Below, piece by piece: positions 63,314-64,000 of a DNA stretch of 64,000 nt; the first letter of the stretch is position 1; the number at the start of each line of letters is the position of its first letter. Location of the stretch: positions 1-64,000 of the forward strand of contig CAJMRY010000004.1 in assembly GCA_905215935.1 (NCBI GenBank), written 5' to 3'. The notes beneath the pieces are model-generated. The model searched no databases, had not been told where the DNA came from, and saw only the letters and a list, made by a program, of their open reading frames with translations. The position numbers were made by a program, and so were the translations under genes. Origin of the DNA: an uncultured bacterium (GTDB taxonomy: Bacteria > Bacillota > Clostridia > TANB77 > CAG-508).

Positions 63314-63673
63314 TTAAATAACCTTCTCTACTATACCTGTAGAGAAAAAATCGAAGTGCAAAGTAGTGTTTTCTTTCTGTTGTTCTTTCGTTTCTGGTAC
63401 AAGAAACAGATTGAATCGTATATTGTTCTTGAGGTCTATAACCATACTGAATCGTATGAACTCTCTTGTTTCATGAAACCAGCAGGTTTTGTTTTCGTAG
63501 TTCTTTCTGGCGTAATCATAATACACCATTTTTCTCTTAAGGTCGAAACAGAAGACCTCGTTTGCTCTGGTTCCAAATCTACTTTCTGTAGAGATGGAGA
63601 AGTCTTCATTTTTATTGATTTTCTGGGAAAGAACATCAGATAATGATAGTTCTAACTGTGGCCGTTGTATCAT
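63314..63673 (-). CDS. Unknown 119-residue protein, single early CGG
   Basis: A soluble protein with many aromatic residues (WFHETREFIRFSM, FNLFLVPETKEQ), probably a small beta domain. I do not recognise the family. AGGAGG lies upstream of ATG 63673 on its strand. Codon 4 (63664-63662) is CGG and must be Arg; a +1 shift there stops four codons on. Base composition is less AT-rich than in neighbouring genes. It is monocistronic, with own promoter, palindrome and terminator, like the genes at 17559 and 60154. Confidence 0.6.
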   Translation of the reverse strand: MIQRPQLELSLSDVLSQKINKNEDFSISTESRFGTRANEVFCFDLKRKMVYYDYARKNYENKTCWFHETREFIRFSMVIDLKNNIRFNLFLVPETKEQQKENTTLHFDFFSTGIVEKVI

Positions 63674-63697
63674 GGCAACCTCCTAAATAAATATTAC

Positions 63698-63745
63698 CGC
63701 ATATGCGATTAAGTGTATTATAACATATATTAACATAATATTCAA
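63698..63745 (-). promoter_or_regulatory. Promoter and palindrome of the 63314 gene
   Basis: On the minus strand, TTGAAT (63745-63740) and TATAAT (63722-63717) are 17 bp apart. CGCATATGCG (63698-63707) is a perfect 10-base palindrome in the leader. Confidence 0.65.
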
Positions 63746-63897
63746 ATTTTGCACTTTATAAAAGAGTATATTGTATTTATAATCTATTTGTGATATATAA
63801 TTTAATATTAAAAAGTTATAGTTTTATGACTAAATTAAGAAATTTTTGTATTAATATAGTTAATAATAAAAAAGTTAGATTTTAGAAAGGAGAAAAA

Positions 63898-64000
63898 ATG
63901 AAAGAAAAATTTATAGAATTATTAAAAAGTACAAATAGAGAAGGAATGGAAGAATTAATAAAATTTATAGAAGAAAAAACTGATTTTTTCATAGCACCTG
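63898..64000 (+). CDS. Start of an HD-domain hydrolase, partial
   Basis: AAAGGAG lies 6 bases before ATG 63898. The 34 visible residues (KEKFIELLKSTNREGMEELI then TDFFIAP) match the start of a family of HD-domain proteins in which the continuation normally runs into a catalytic HD region. The gene continues past the window end, so the domain itself is not seen. Confidence 0.6.
   Translation, partial: MKEKFIELLKSTNREGMEELIKFIEEKTDFFIAP

Noticed and set aside
63356..63643. Plus-strand open frame over the 63314 gene
   Set aside because: No ribosome site; the minus-strand gene has AGGAGG, promoter and terminator.
1..64000. tRNA genes, in particular a tRNA-Arg(CCG)
   Set aside because: I saw no cloverleaf with a TTCGA-type arm or a CCG anticodon loop anywhere in the window. 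The gene may be elsewhere in the genome.

Overview
The window is low-GC Gram-positive (Clostridia-like) chromosome. The evidence is strong AT bias, AGGAGG-type ribosome sites, T-box leaders on aminoacyl-tRNA synthetase genes, an L10 leader, a fermentative bifunctional AdhE, an AddB-type recombination helicase and a dipicolinate synthase gene that hints at sporulation. It looks like an anaerobic, probably gut, fermenter. No rRNA, tRNA, CRISPR array or intact insertion sequence is visible.

Layout. 1-60: 3' end of a probable SRP RNA. 279-2766: HAD, Nudix, flavin reductase and GNAT genes. 2833-6838: rpmG-secE-nusG-rplK-rplA-(L10 leader)-rplJ-rplL. 6997-11408: plsX-acpP-rnc, a radical SAM gene and yitT. 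11559-20162: an MFS gene, then repair and housekeeping genes (ogg, addB, pgeF, udg, Nudix). 20281-27603: a radical SAM gene, a GltA-like oxidoreductase, an HEXXH protein, leuS and a small orphan. 28002-36533: adhE, a Cys-cluster protein, hslO, a glycosyltransferase, aspS with its T-box and an exported protein. 36823-41591: unknown genes, birA and a small HTH cluster. 41928-48562: a type II fatty-acid cluster (fabD, fabG, accB, fabZ, accC, accD, accA), which birA upstream would biotinylate. 48735-59530: unknown coiled-coil proteins, ppa, a TPR protein, dpaA, uppP, a ROK kinase, RNase J and gltX. 59647-64000: an inverted-repeat element, DUF951, small accessory genes, engB, serS with its T-box and the start of an HD-domain gene.

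The main result is a recoding pattern. Sixteen core genes (flavin reductase, nusG, yitT, addB x4, udg, Nudix x2, gltA-like, the HEXXH gene x2, fabG, accC x2, the TPR gene, uppP, ROK x2, gltX, engB, serS) are each interrupted by a single extra C placed directly before a glycine codon GGN. There are 23 sites. Every one makes an in-frame CGG, and every one is repaired by skipping only that C (+1) and reading GGN as the expected, often catalytic, glycine. I found no in-frame CGG used as arginine in these or other core genes, while CGC, CGT and CGA are used normally. This fits an unassigned or hungry CGG codon that triggers efficient +1 frameshifting onto glycine, or a tRNA-Gly that reads the quadruplet CGGN.

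A second group of eight monocistronic accessory genes (17559-, 20281+, 27220+, 30772+, 35670-, 50212+, 60154-, 63314-) each carries exactly one in-frame CGG that must be read as Arg. In seven of the eight it lies in the first tenth of the gene, and a +1 shift there leads to a stop within about eight codons. The two groups make opposite demands on the same codon. Either the second group is foreign DNA that the host decodes poorly, or CGG works as a genome-wide translational switch. Gene coordinates below give the full reconstructed CDS across each shift.
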